In this document: piece by piece, positions 33,169 through 45,014 of the stretch
Layout: every line of letters begins with the position of its first letter
Numbering within the stretch: position 1 is the first letter of the stretch
Source: Dendrocalamus latiflorus
Taxonomy: Eukaryota > Streptophyta > Magnoliopsida > Poales > Poaceae
Assembly: GCA_017311315.1 (NCBI GenBank)
Contig: CM029654.1
Coordinates: 21,287,879 to 21,351,878 of the forward strand
Length of the DNA: 64,000 nucleotides
Direction: 5' to 3'
Position numbers and translations under genes: made by a program
Notes under the pieces: model-generated
Told to the model about the DNA's origin: nothing
Database searches by the model: none
What the model saw: only the letters and a program-made list of their open reading frames with translations

Positions 33169-34780
33169 GAGAAGCTTTTGACCATGTCGACAAAACGGAG
33201 CAAAACAGAAAGAGCAAATTGTTCTCTAAAGCTCCAGAAAGTCCCAAAAGGCCTTTTTCTCCGCTATTCTCCTCCTTTTGGCAATAAACACATCAAGAAT
33301 GTAAAAGAGAGAATAAGGCATGATGTTGGATGAAATGGCTGAAGTTTGTTTATTTTAAGCATTTAGAGCCATGAAGATTATCCAAAATGACCATATGAGA
33401 ATTACATCAATCCATAACATATAGGAACGCTATCAAGATCATGACAATGTATGTATAGACAAGCTAAGCCAAATAAGTCATAATCTGAAAATTAGTCGAA
33501 TTTCTTAGCATGTCAAGTCGACCATGATTATAGTCTAGCTAAAGGTATCCAAAGATGATGCAGGCCATGTCAATAAGCTAAGTGGAACCAAGAAGCTAGT
33601 ATTGAGTCAATTTAGAGTGCTACAAGTTCAAGAATGAGACATTTGGTCAAGTACTTGTAAGTTGTGTAATTATAGCAAATTGAGCACAATTGACATGTTG
33701 TTCTTTATAAAGTTGATGATTGTTTCCAACCAGATTTTTGTTTAGTCATGTGCTAGATCTCAAGCCTTATGCGACCACTCCAAGCAAGAAGCTTAAGAAG
33801 ATAGTCTTGGTCAACCAAAACTCCCCCTGAGTTCATGCCTAGTGCAATGGCAAGCAGTCACATGAGAAAGAATTGGTGAGATCAGTTTTTTTCGCACAAA
33901 AGAGATCTTTTTGCTTTTTAACATGTTGTACTAACTCATGCTTCATCAAGAAACTAACATAACTCAATCTAAAGCTCAATAGAGATTCAAGACTCAACTC
34001 AGCCTATTTGACATGGCATGGATCATAAAAGGATAACTAAAGACAGACTAGTCTCAAGAGCTAACATGACATGATTTAGTTCAAGTTGAGCATTTTAATC
34101 AACCTATCATGGCAAAGACTAAACTACACATATAAAGTCATGATAAATCTAGCAATTAAGCACAGATCATGGTAAGATGTAATTCATTGTAAACATGTCA
34201 TAACAGGATAATAATCAAGGCTCCATGTAGTTATATTACAATGCAGAATGCTGAAATGCAAGAAAATCCAGCTCCCCCTCAACATGAGATGCACTTTTAG
34301 TTCAAGTTGAGTTATGACAATATTAAGATCTAGAAGTTCCCAAATGAACTCCCCCTGAACCAAGGCAATAAATACGAGAAGCTGGCAAGAAAATCAGAAA
34401 AGACAGTTCTTAAAGCATAGATAAGATATAGAGGATACTATGGCTCAGACTGACTCTCATCTACCCCATATGACTCTAGGACTATCAACTAATCATCTAA
34501 CACACTAAGGAGCAAACACGTACCCTGTCTACCCAAGGGTGGCCCAACCCTTGCTAGAACCTATAAGAAGTGAGTGAGCTCAATCTAGTGAGAAGTGAAA
34601 CAGCTAATAATCATCATCATCCTAGAATCACAAGATGAGAGGAAGAAGTCCAAGCAACTAGACGAGAGGAACACTCTAACCTATGCTAGAAGGACTAACC
34701 CGAATGCACCCGTATGCAATGCAACAGAAAGGAGTAAGAGCATAATAAACATGATAAAACATGAAGCACAAAACTCCCCC
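33169..34780 (-). other. Element E 3' non-coding region with repeated polypurine-like tracts
   Basis: No coding signal between the RNase H stop and the 3' LTR. The minus strand contains AGGGGGAG-type tracts at about 33822, 34268, 34353 and 34772, each in the context TC(A/C)..GGGGGAG, and one GCCAAAAGGAGGAGAA near 33272. Some SIRE-type elements carry an env-like frame here; none is visible. Confidence 0.7.
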
Positions 34781-36222
34781 TCACAACAGTCCATAAGGAC
34801 AAACCACCCCAAGCACTCCCCGCAGAGCTGAAAACCTAGAGCTATCCAAAGGCTTGGTAAAGATATCAGCTAACTGGTGGCCACTCTCCACAAACTGCAG
34901 CACTATGTCACCCTTCTCCACATGATCTCGAAGGAAGTGATATCTGATATCAATATGCTTGGTCCGAGAATGCTGCACTGGGTTCTTAGCAATGTTAATC
35001 GCAGAAGTGTTATCACAAAAGAGTGAAACACTGTCGATAACTAACCCAAAGTCCCGCAGGGTCGAGACCATCCAAAGCACCTGACTGCAGCAACTGGCTG
35101 CAGCAACGTACTCGGCCTCTGCGGTGGACTGAGCAACACCGGACTGCTTCCTCGAAGACCAGGAAACAAGAGAAGTGCCAATGAATTGGCAGGTGCCAGA
35201 AGTGCTCTTCTTATCTATCCTACAGCCAGCAAAGTCTGCGTCCGAGTAGGCTCTAAGGGAAAGACAGGAAGAGGAAGAGTACCAGATACCATAGTCAATG
35301 GTAGCTCGAAGGTACCGAAGAATGCGCTTCACCGCCTGATGGTGAGATACGCGTGGAGAAGCCTGAAATCGAGCACACAGACACACGGAGAAGTGTATGT
35401 CCGGTCTCGAGGCAGTGAGGTATAAGAGGGAGCCAATCATGCTACGATACTCCTTCTGATCAACTGGTTCGCCGTCCTCATCTGGGTCAAGAGAAGCTGT
35501 GGATGTCATGGGAGTTGACACTGGCTTGCCATCACTCATGTCAAAGCGTCTCAGGAGGTCACGAGTGTACTTGCCCTAATGCAAGAAGGTACCCTCCCGA
35601 GTCTGCTTGATCTGGAAGCCAAGGAAGAAGGTCAACTCACCCATCATGCTCATCTCAAACTCGGTGCTCATGACATCCGAGAACTATGAAACGAGAGCAT
35701 GAGAAGAGCCGCAAAAGATGATGTCATCCACATAAATCTGGACGAGCAGTAGGTCAGTGCCATGCCTACGAATGAACAAGGTCTTATCTACCTTACCCAT
35801 CTCGAAACCATGACTCAACAAATAGGACTTAAGCCTCTCATACCAAGCTCTAGGGGCCTGCTTAAGTCCATACAAGGCTTTGGAAAGCTTGTAGACATGG
35901 TTTGGGTATTTGAGGTTCTTGAAACCTGGAGGCTGTCTCACATAGACTTTTTCCTCAATAAAACCATTGAGGAAGGCACTCTTGACATCCATCTGGTAAA
36001 GCTTGAAACCCTTAGAAGCTGCAAAGGCAAGCAGGATTCTAATGGCATCAAGTCTAGCTACAAGGGCAAAGGTCTCCTCAAATCTAGACCCTCAACCTGG
36101 GAGAAGCTCTGAGCTATCAGTCTAGCCTTGTTTTGAATAACCACCACATCCTCACTCTGCTTGTTCTTGAACACCCACTTAGTCCCAATGACATTGTGAC
36201 CTCGAGGGGGCTCAACAAGCGA
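34781..36222 (-). pseudogene. Element E reverse transcriptase-RNase H
   Basis: RT begins WSLVEPPRGHNVIGTKWVFKNK-like, but the Trp codon is TAG (about 36222). RLDAIRILLAFAASKGFKLYQ follows after a 1-base deletion near 36093. The stretch 35992-35684 reads MDVKSAFLNGFIEEKVYVRQ, YGLKQAPRAWY and IYVDDIIF with the intact YVDD catalytic motif. TAG codons interrupt at about 35684 (ALVS*FSDVM) and 35578 (FLH*GKYTRD; Gln expected). 35539-34781 has SMIGSLLYLTASRPDIHF and RNase H motifs AYSDADFAG, STAEAEYVAAA, SAINIAKNP and HQLADIFTKPLD. It copies the RNA genome into cDNA in cytoplasmic particles when intact. Confidence 0.92.
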
Positions 36223-37977
36223 CTAGACCTTGTTTCTCTCGAAATTCACTAACTCCTCATGCATGACATTGACCCAAGACTCATCAGATAGAGCATGACT
36301 AACATCCTTGGGCTCAAAGGTGGCAACAAAGGCAGAGTGGAGACAGAAATGTGACATGCCAGACTTTGAGCGAGTGACACGCTCAAAGAGGTCTCCAATC
36401 ATCTGCTGGGAAGGATGGTCTTTCTGGATATGTCGAGGAGGTCCTGGATGAGATGAAGAAGTGGCCTCTACCTCATGAACTGATGAGGTAGGAACAGAGC
36501 CACTAGATCCAGAGGAAGCAGAAGGCATGGGCTGATCACTTGGAGGTGCAGTGGAAAAAGGCACCTCAAGGTGAGGATGAGGAACTAAATCGGGTAGACC
36601 ACCCTCACCTCCATCCTCCTCATCGTCCACAAAGATAGGCTCGGACTGCTCTAAAGAACCTGAGATATCAGGCCTAGTCCCCAGACTGGCCTCGTCGAAG
36701 GTCACCTCACAGGTCTCTACCAACTTACTAGTCTCGCAGTTCCAGACCCTATACGCCCGCGAAGAAGTCGAGTAACCTAGAAAGATACCATCACAAGATC
36801 GTGACTCGAACTTGTCTAGGTTCCCAAACTTCAAAATGAAACACTTGCAACCAAACACACGAAAATACGAGACACTGGGCTTTCGCCCGTATCTCAACTC
36901 ATAGGAAGTGCGATGCAAGTGTGTCTGAAGAAAAACTCTGTTCGAAACATGGCACGCGGTCGGTATAGCCTCAGCCCAAAACTTCCTAGGTGTAGAATAC
37001 TCATTGAGCATCGTCCTGGCCATCTCGACCAAGGTACGGTTCTTCCTCTCCACGACGCCATTTTGCTGTGGGACGTGCGGAGAAGAGAACTGGTGCTCTA
37101 CACCTGTCTCATCGCAGAACCTCTCAAAGTAGGAATTCTTGAACTCCGTACCATTCTCACTGCGGATCGCTCGTAAGGCACCTAGGAGCTCAACTGAAAG
37201 CCTACTGAAAAGACCTCGGAAATGTGTAAACGTCTCATCCTTCGAGGCTAAGAAAAACACCCAAAAATACCTCGAGAAGTCATCGACCATGACAAGAACA
37301 TACCACTTCCTTCCTGCTGGCTGCACTCGAGCTGGTCCAACTGTGTCCATGTGGAGCAGCTGTCCTGGTGCATCGGTCATAGTCACTGTGACTGGAGGGT
37401 GAGAAGCGGCAACCATCTTGCCGTGCTGGTAAGGAGCGCAAACAATATCTTTGACCATCTTGAGTTTCGGCAGACCACGAATGAGATCGTGGCCGCTAAC
37501 TCGGGTCAAATGGTCAAATCCAATATGACCAAGTCTCCTATGCCAGAAGGTAAGGTCACGGGACTCAGAAGCAACTAAACACCGGAGATGATCACCAGAA
37601 GACTCAGAAAAATCAGTACGAAAGATCCTCCCATAACGCGAAATCCCGCAAACCAGACTACCCGAAGAATCAAGAATTTTGCAAGCGTTTTTCTTAAAAC
37701 TCACCTCAAAGGCATCATCGGTAAGCTGAGAAACAGAAAGCAAATTATACTGCAGCTTACTAACCAAGGCAACATCTTTTAAAATAAAAGACTCACTAAC
37801 GCCCACTGTACCTTTGGCGACGACGCGCCCAGATGAAGCGTCTCCGAATGTGATCGTCTCATCACCTGGAGCACGAGCTAGGGAAGAGAACCAACGAGAG
37901 TCTCCAGTCATGTGTCGAGAACACTCGGAGTCAACGAGCCAAACCTCTCTCTTCCCTGCCCGACGAACCTGAGTCAA
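36223..37977 (-). pseudogene. Element E protease and integrase, catalytic residues changed
   Basis: 584 uninterrupted codons. Protease: WLVDSECSRHMTGD, where the invariant DSG is DSE. GAG-pre-integrase and zinc domain: LTFWHRRLGHIGFDHL ... CAPYQHGK, where the last CxxC is CxxY. Integrase core: LLHMDTVGPAR keeps the first Asp, IRSENGTEFKN has Glu for the second Asp, and QQNGVVERKNRTLVEMAR keeps the Glu. The C-terminal part (FRVFGCKCFI, SCDGIFLGYSTSSRAYRVWN) and a Ser/Pro-rich linker follow. The open length shows few disabling indels, but these three substitutions predict inactive protease and integrase. Confidence 0.93.
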
Positions 37978-38604
37978 CGAGAGAGTAAAGTCTCAGTACT
38001 GGGGTAAATCAAGAGTGATTTTGGCACCCAATACTGAGTAACACGTCGAGTAGAAGAAGTAACCACACATGACTGACCTCTATCTACCCTACGCTCTCTG
38101 TCGCTCAAAGAAGCAGAAGGTCCACGAGCAGACCTGGAGCTGTCGTTGGGTCCGACTGCTATGGGAGAGCCAGTCGGAGCACCAGCAACATGCTGATCAA
38201 GCCGCGGGTAGCCATCTCGACGGGAGAAATGAGATCTACCCTCAGAACGGCGGAAGTCATGACCAAAGGGAGCATGAGGACGAAAACCAGAAAACTCGGA
38301 AAAACCAAATCCTCGATGCTGCCCAACCCATCAACAAAAGCAAGCCTAGACCTTGTGTTGGTCTTAGGTGCACTCAAGGTCTGGGCTGACCCTAAATACG
38401 CCTAAGAGCCTCAACATGGTCTCTACGCGCGATCTTGACGCACCAGAAGCATCGCTCGATCAAGTGCCCATCCTTCTGATAGAAGGTGCAATGATACTTC
38501 ACCTTCTGAGAGGTAGAAGTATCATGATGAGGCTTCGCCTTCTGAGAGGCAGAAGCAACAGGTGGAGTCACCTTGCTGTCAGAAATCCCTGGGACAAAGC
38601 TCGC
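37978..38604 (-). pseudogene. Element E gag-protease junction
   Basis: After the gag stop, the minus strand still encodes KVKYHCTFYQKDGHLIERCF (38520-38440), the second zinc-knuckle-like motif of SIRE-type gag with one Cys changed to Tyr, followed by several stops and frame changes before the protease. In intact relatives this region is continuous with gag-pol. Confidence 0.65.
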
Positions 38605-40896
38605 TTACTTGAATTGAACTTTCTCAGTCCTGGGCTTGACCTCGATCACACCTGCGGATATGGGTCGAAGAACAGCAGGTGGATGCTTCCTCATGTCCTC
38701 ATAGAAATCGTATCCTAGACCTTGATTGAACATGCAAATCTTGGACTGATCTAGGATAAGATTCAGTTTCTTCTTGCCTCCTACAAATCTCTCGAGAGTG
38801 TTCATAAGATACTGACACTCCCGAAAGAGAGAGGTGCAAGAAGAGCATGGGGAAGAAGAGACAACAGAAGGTAAGGGAGTAGAAGGAGAACCAATAGTAG
38901 AAGAGCGAATGGCTTGTGCATGCACAGCCGACTCAGAAGGGACAGTCTTACTGCTAGCCAGTTGGTTCATGTCGCTAAGCGTCTCCACCTTACCCTTGGG
39001 CTTCTCCCCCACACCAGCACACACATCACAACAAGATTGTGGCTTCTCTAGTAAATCCTTGGTTAGCTTCACACATTTTTCTTCCAATGCAATCAAGTCA
39101 GATTTTAGTTTATCACAATTTTTGCATGGTGAGCTAACAGGGTCCTTAGAAGCATACTGAGCTATTTTCTTATTGTAGTCAATCATTTCTTGAAACTGTT
39201 TTGAGACAGATTCAAGTTCAGCAGTTAATTTAAGACAGTTCAAACATGAAGCAATAGGCTTATGTAATGAAGCTTGTAATTCAACAATTTTGTGATATGC
39301 CCTTTTTAGGTTCATCTTCAAGTTATTGCAATTTTCACAAGTCTCGGGCAGATCAAGGAGCATGGTGTAAAGACCTCTAAAAGCATTGTCCTTATCCTCA
39401 CATGAGGTGCAAGAAGTAGTCTCAACAACAGATGAAAGGGGTGCAACCCTACTCATTTCTAGTTCAGCCAAAAGACTAACATTCTCCACCTTAACCATGT
39501 CTAACTCAGAGGACACACTATCATGCAAGGTCCATAGCTTCTCCAAATCATCGAGCAAAACAGTACAAACATCACAATCGTCACGGGAGGGAGCAGATCT
39601 AAGTGAAGTAAGCTCCCGTGACAAGCTCTCTACTTCCTTCTCCAACTCGCTAACCCTAGCTCTAGATCTAGCATAGAATTTTCCTAGCTTAAGAAAAGCA
39701 TCATTAAGCTGGTCGTAGGAAGGGTATACCTCATCGGAGTCAGAATAGAGCTCGCTGTCGCTAATCTCGCCCTCAAGGGCCATGAAGCACATGCTGAGAA
39801 GTTGTCGCCGCCCTTGGGATCTTGCTCGTCCATCCAATCGTCGTCGCTCCACCCCTCCACCACGCTGAGGTCGAGGTCGTCGAAGGCGGTGGAAGAACTT
39901 TTTGGCTTTGCCAAGGTCGTGGAACTTCTTCTTGCCTTGGGCATGAGCTGAGGGCTTCTTATTGCGGTTCTTGTCGATGTAGTCGTTCTTGCTCACACCG
40001 CCATAGTCGCCCTTGCCCTTCTCCAGCTTGGGGCAGTTTGCCCGAATGTGGTTGGGGCCATCACACTCGAAGCAGATCACGGGTCCTCCTCTCTTTCTGT
40101 CCCTCCTTCTCTTGTAAGCATGAGAAAATTTTCTGGCTAGGAGGGCCAACTGGTCATCTGCAAGCTGCTCTAACTGATCATCAGTTACATCACAAAAAGC
40201 AGCCAGAGAGAATCCACAAAGCGACTCGGAAGAAGATCTAGGAGTTGAAGTGGGACCGGTGATTAAGGCCATCGATTGCGATTTCGACTTACGAGAGACA
40301 ATGTCAATCTCGTGAGTCTTGAGGCGTGAGTACAACGCATCAAGAGTCAAAGTCGAAAGATCGGTGGTGTCCTTGATGGTAGTCACCTTCATCTCCCAAA
40401 CACGCAAGTCAAGAGCAGATATCATCTGTCGAGCATTATCCGAGTCGGGGTATGTGAGACCGATCGCTCGGAGATTGCTCAGAATCTTGTGAAAACGCAC
40501 AAAGCACTCATCCAAGGACTCACCAGCGAGCATTTCAAACTTGTTGTAATCTCGCTTGAACTGGTCATGTCGAACTGTCTTAATCTGGGTGGTGCCCTCA
40601 TGGTATGCATCGAGGGTCTCCCAGATATCGAAGGCCGACGACAAATGAGAGATGCGATCGAACTCGCTTCTGCTCAGCCCCTGGATTATGATGTTCCTTG
40701 CCTTCGCATTCGCCTCAACATCAAGCATGTTTCTAGCGTTTATGTTCTCATCGGCAGGAACAACATATCGTACCTTGACCTTACGCCAGATGGCGTAGTC
40801 CTGAGCCTGGATTTAGGTCTCCATCCGGCTCTTCCAGAAGGGATAGTCGATCCCATCGAAGACCGGGGGCTTGGTCGAGTACTTGTCTGTCGCCAT
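38605..40896 (-). pseudogene. Element E gag
   Basis: The start is ATG 40896 (MATDKYSTKPPVFDGIDYPFW), with TAA at 40815-40813 after SRMET, then 700 open codons to 38605. Residues after the stop include the Copia capsid region (IIIQGLSRSEFDRISHLSSA, LDECFVRFHKILSNLRAIG), a zinc knuckle CFECDGPNHIRANC, and a long heptad-rich segment with repeated CxxC pairs (CDVC, CTSC, CENC, CLNC, CKNC, CDVC, CSSC) typical of SIRE/Maximus gag. Between about 39890 and 39780 the frame in use gives Arg-rich sequence while the +1 frame gives an acidic FDDLDLSVVEGWSDDDWMD, suggesting two compensating indels. Confidence 0.92.
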
Positions 40897-40937
40897 GGCA
40901 CTAGAGACCGGTTAAGATCTATGAGGAAGAGCTAACC

Positions 40938-40952
40938 GGCTCTGATACCAAT
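40938..40952 (-). other. Primer-binding site of element E (initiator Met tRNA)
   Basis: The minus strand reads ATTGGTATCAGAGCC directly after the 5' LTR; TGGTATCAGAGC is complementary to the 3' end of plant initiator-Met tRNA, the usual Copia primer. Confidence 0.93.
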
Positions 40953-42978
40953 TGTGGGATCGAAAACGGCAACAGAGGGGGGGTGAATGGTGCCTTTTAA
41001 AAATTGCACCCGAGTACTCGCACACAATTTCTCTACTCTCCGATAGCTATGTAAGCTATGAAGAAAGAGAATCAATGCTTACTGATGATCTAAAGCAAGA
41101 TTGTGTGCTATAAAATCAACTTGCATCAAAGACCAAGTGGGCTTGCAGGAGAAACACAGATAAGCTGACGAAACGGAGCTCAATCTGTTGACACCAAACT
41201 GGAGAGATGTCACAAATCGACAACAATAAAGAATATACTACCATTTTGCCAAAACAAGAATTGCACAGAGTAAATTTTGATCTTACATTACTCACACAGG
41301 CCAAGAGACTTGAGGATTCAAAATAAATAATTGGCCTGTCTCAAGTGGTGAGCATAAAAGTGAAAGATCAAATTGACAGGGAAAAACAAGAAACAAGGTG
41401 CATGTAGTTTACTGCTTTTTGCTGCCCATTTCGGCACAAAAAGAACCACCCCAGAAGAGACTCTCTTGCCGAAAGCATGAAACAGCAAAGGAGTAAACAA
41501 AGGCACAGAAACTGCAGATTAGAACCAGCAAACAAAGGAGCTATTCGGCTTTAACAGCTGCAGGACAGCCGGTCTGCATAAGGACAACAAAATCAGAAAC
41601 TGCACTAGGTTCCAAAAGCAGCAAATCAGAGCAGAACAACAAACCGAATCAAAGAGCTTTCCCAAAAAAAGGTGACCGCCGAAAATAACATGCAGACCGA
41701 AAGTAGTCTCCAAGGGAACGGATTTGCTAAAAATAGCAGCATTGCCTTTGACGGAAGAAAGTAATCTCCAAGAAACATCCTACTGCGATTGATTGAGAGC
41801 AACCACCCGAGAAGTATTGCTGGCCGTGAGCTACTGAGCTGCCGCAAAAATCAAAGAAGACTTGGGACTGCATATTGCTGGTCGAGAGCTGCTATCTTTC
41901 TCAAGACATAGGGCTTGAATTTTAACTCAAATAGCAGAGAAGCTTCAAGAACAAAACACAAACTAAAAAGCAAGAAATAAAGGATCAAAGCAGGAGAAGG
42001 CAACAGGAAGATGAAGCACAAGGCTGAAACTATTTCTTCAAAGATTAAATAGAAATACCTCAACTCATCAGGACAACTGAGAGCGAAGAAAAGGAAACCA
42101 AGGCAATCGACAACCAAAAGAAAGACTCAATGAGTAGATAGATAGCCAGACCAACTCAACCAAAGTCTCTCATATTGAAATTGATACGGAGACATACGCG
42201 ATTACAAAGTGTTGTTCTTAGCTTATCTCTCTCTCAATCTCACACTAACTAAATCCCCATACATGCTTGAAAACCAAGAACTCAAAGCATACACGCACAG
42301 GAGACAGACTCACACATACACTCTCTCAAGACATCTCTCCTAAATCACCCTCTCATTTCCCATGAAGGCTACTAGAGAACACCCTCTCTATTTATAGCCT
42401 CCACTAATGGGTTTGCAACACACTTCACCCATTAGCTCTCAACAACTCATGGCGCTTTATCCACAATCCACTTCCTTTAGTGTAGCTTTGCGTATTCACC
42501 AAAACGCCCCTCGCGCACCTTTCAGGAAGCTTCCTCATTCCTTGCCCTCCAAGCCACGCAGCCACCTCGAGTCCTCGCCGTCTTCGGCACACCTCGACCG
42601 TTCTGACCTCGGCACCGCCCGCGCCTAGTCCGGTCATCCCGTGCCTCGCCACGACTCCACCTCGACGTCCTGCAACCATCACAGACAAGAAACAAATCAC
42701 ATAGCACCGCTCAAAATATTGTAACCGTACAATAACACCAAAAGAAATACTTAAAGCCCAAACCGATCGAAACGAAAAATAAACAACTTAAGCACGTTCG
42801 ACCTAGTTTAACCAAGTCCGACCGAAGCCGATTGCACTGCGCAACGACATGGCCCGAACCACACAAACCAAACTCGACTTAACGACATGGCCTGAACCAC
42901 ACAAAAAAAACTCGACTTTCCTAAAACAAATGTCAATTAGTCATCACACACACGGGGTCACCTCCATATGGTCTATCA
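40953..42978 (-). repeat. Element E 5' LTR
   Basis: 2026 bp; minus strand starts TGATAGACCATATGG and ends CGATCCCACA. A TATAAATA box lies at 42389-42396 (minus). The LTR is related over its whole length to the solo LTRs at 16428-19021 and 45015-50380. Confidence 0.92.
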
Positions 42979-43376
42979 GGGAAAAAGAAAGGGAGGTGGG
43001 TTGGGCTGCTAACGGGTGGGATATGCCTGGCAGACGGGCTACGTGGAGGTGGGCCAAATAATAGCTAGGCCAAGAGAGAGAAATGATTTGGCTCAAAGGG
43101 GCTTTCGGATTTTCCTGAGATTTATAAATTTCAGAAATTGGATTAAATTCAATTGAGCTCTAAGAAATAGCAAATAAACTATGAAAATCCAAGAAAAATG
43201 GAAAAATTCCTTGCAACACAAGGAGCCAATCTAAAATAGTATTTGATGTTTACTTTATTCACATTAAATATTTTTTATTTCTAAAAAAATTAAATTAAGG
43301 TTTAATTAATTCAAGAAAAATCTAAATAGTTATTTTTATTTTAAAAGCTTTAAAAAGGTACTAAAAGCCATAACGT
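42979..43376 (-). mobile_element. Gypsy-type LTR (J), second part
   Basis: Continuation of the LTR cut by element E. It is AT-rich with TAAATTAAGG/AATTAATT words like the U3 of the other long LTRs and ends TAACGTTACA, i.e. a TGTAACG start on the minus strand. Confidence 0.6.
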
Positions 43377-43401
43377 TACAGTAGGATATTTTAGTTGTCT
43401 C

Positions 43402-43647
43402 TGTTAGGAAATCTGGGTCTAGGTTTGAAGCCTTGGCCCATGGTAGGCACTTCACTATTAGACTATAAATAGGTAGCATTATTGGCTATTTTGTATATAT
43501 AATCAGAAAGAAAGCAATAAAGAAAGACCAGGAGTTCTCTCTACCTCTCCGTGTTTCAATATACTATTTTCTGTCTTTTGTGATTGATCTGGTTTTGCAT
43601 AAGCAGAGGAATCGATCGGACTGGTCGCCAGCGACGGTTCCTCAACA
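43402..43647 (+). repeat. Copia B 5' LTR
   Basis: 246 bp, TGTTAGGAAATC ... GGTTCCTCAACA, with a TATAAATA box at 43464-43471 and GCAATAAAGAAAG downstream. Same family as the Copia A LTRs. Confidence 0.93.
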
Positions 43648-45014
43648 CGTTATCAGCATGAATCGCTCCGGTGAATCGAAGGTAATCATCAAAGCACTAG
43701 TCGATTGAGTTGTCTAGATCGCTCTAAATTCGCAGATTTCACTTTCTAGATTATTTTTCTACGGTGCAAATCCGCTCTAATTTACCGCGAGCAGATTGAA
43801 GTCACCAGCACAATGTCGATCAGTAGATTACATCACAGAGTAGATGTTGTTTGCACTGTAGATTAAAAAAAGAAGAAAAAAATACGCGCACGGCCGACCC
43901 CGTACGGCCGCCGTACGTAAAACCGGCCGCCGACCATCTTCCTCAAGCGCGACGCGCGCACCATTGAGCTAGCTCGAAGCCGCCACGCGAGCCCGCCTGA
44001 AGTCGTTGCTCGGACGCCGGTCGCCGGCCTGCCACCGGCGTCGCCTCGCGCACTCGCCGCCCGAAGCACTGCCAGACCCCCTTGTGCTCCGCCTGTAGCC
44101 CCACACGACCAGCCGCTCATCACTGGCTTCCGCCTGGTGCCACCCGAGCCCCATCCGTCGCCCGAAGCACCGGCCGCCAGCTCGTCGCCCGAAGAAGTGG
44201 ACGGAGCCACCGAAGCCGTGCTAGGCCGCACTCGAAGGCCGCTCGCCGCCGGCCTTCCCGGCGCCGCACATGGTCGACCAGCGCGCCCGCTTGGCTTCTG
44301 TGCCCGAAGCACCCCAGAAGCCGAGGAGTCACTGCCACTTTGACTCTCGGGGCCTGCATGTCTGGCTGCCACTGCGTTCGAAGCGCTGGCCCGGCCGCTG
44401 AGCCACAGCTTGAGCCGACCACCGCCGCACTCGAAGCGCCGTGCATCCGCCACCTGCCGGCCTGTAGCCGCCACCTGCCCACCGGCTTGCTGCCGCCGCC
44501 CGCTACGCTGGCCCTACTGCTGGGACCCGCCGCTCGCACCGCCCGAGCTAGCCGCTTAGGTCATCGCCACCAAATGAGAATCGGGGTAGGGAAACCCTAC
44601 CCCCACTTTCGAGCAGACAGGACAGGCTGTATGGGCCGTGAGGAGTTGGGCCGAGAGCCCGGCCCGGCCGGGGAGGGGGGATTGCAAAAAGGCCCCCTAT
44701 TTCTGGAAATTGCTATGGGGTCCCGAATTTTACAAAAAGCCCGTCAAAAAATCAAAAAATTACGCAAAATGTTTCACTAAACTGAAAATTTGTGTATAAG
44801 CCCTCAAAAATTACAGAATTAACTGAAACAATCATATTTTGGCATAAAAGGGCCTCGGGAATCCAAATTTTGAATTATTTTTAGCATTTGAAGCATGTTT
44901 ATTTCTGTCATTATTATTTTCTATGTTTTTTGTATTTATTTACTGTTTTTGGTTAATCGTAATTATTTAAATTGCCTTTAATCACTGAAATTAACAGAAA
45001 ATTTATAGAAAATG
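43648..45014 (+). other. Copia B leader, first part
   Basis: Begins CGTTATCAGCATGA (presumed primer-binding site). 43880-44690 is strongly GC-rich and contains Ala/Arg/Pro-rich frames that I judge non-coding; the rest is AT-rich. The succession mirrors the Copia A leader. It ends at the target duplication of the solo LTR. Confidence 0.6.

Larger units (their letters stand above)
32046..42978 (-). mobile_element. Element E: SIRE/Maximus-type Copia retrotransposon
   Basis: The 5' LTR is 40953-42978 and the truncated 3' LTR 32046-33168, flanked by GAGAA (32041-32045) and GGGAA (42979-42983), a 5-bp target duplication with one change. A perfect initiator-Met primer-binding site follows the 5' LTR. 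Order on the minus strand is gag (707+ codons with long coiled coil), protease-integrase, RT-RNase H, then a 1.6-kb non-coding region with several polypurine-like tracts, which is typical of the SIRE/Maximus lineage. Over about 1.1 kb shared by the two LTRs I count roughly 15-20 differences by eye, so insertion is fairly recent. Several nonsense codons and at least one frameshift make it non-autonomous. Confidence 0.93.
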
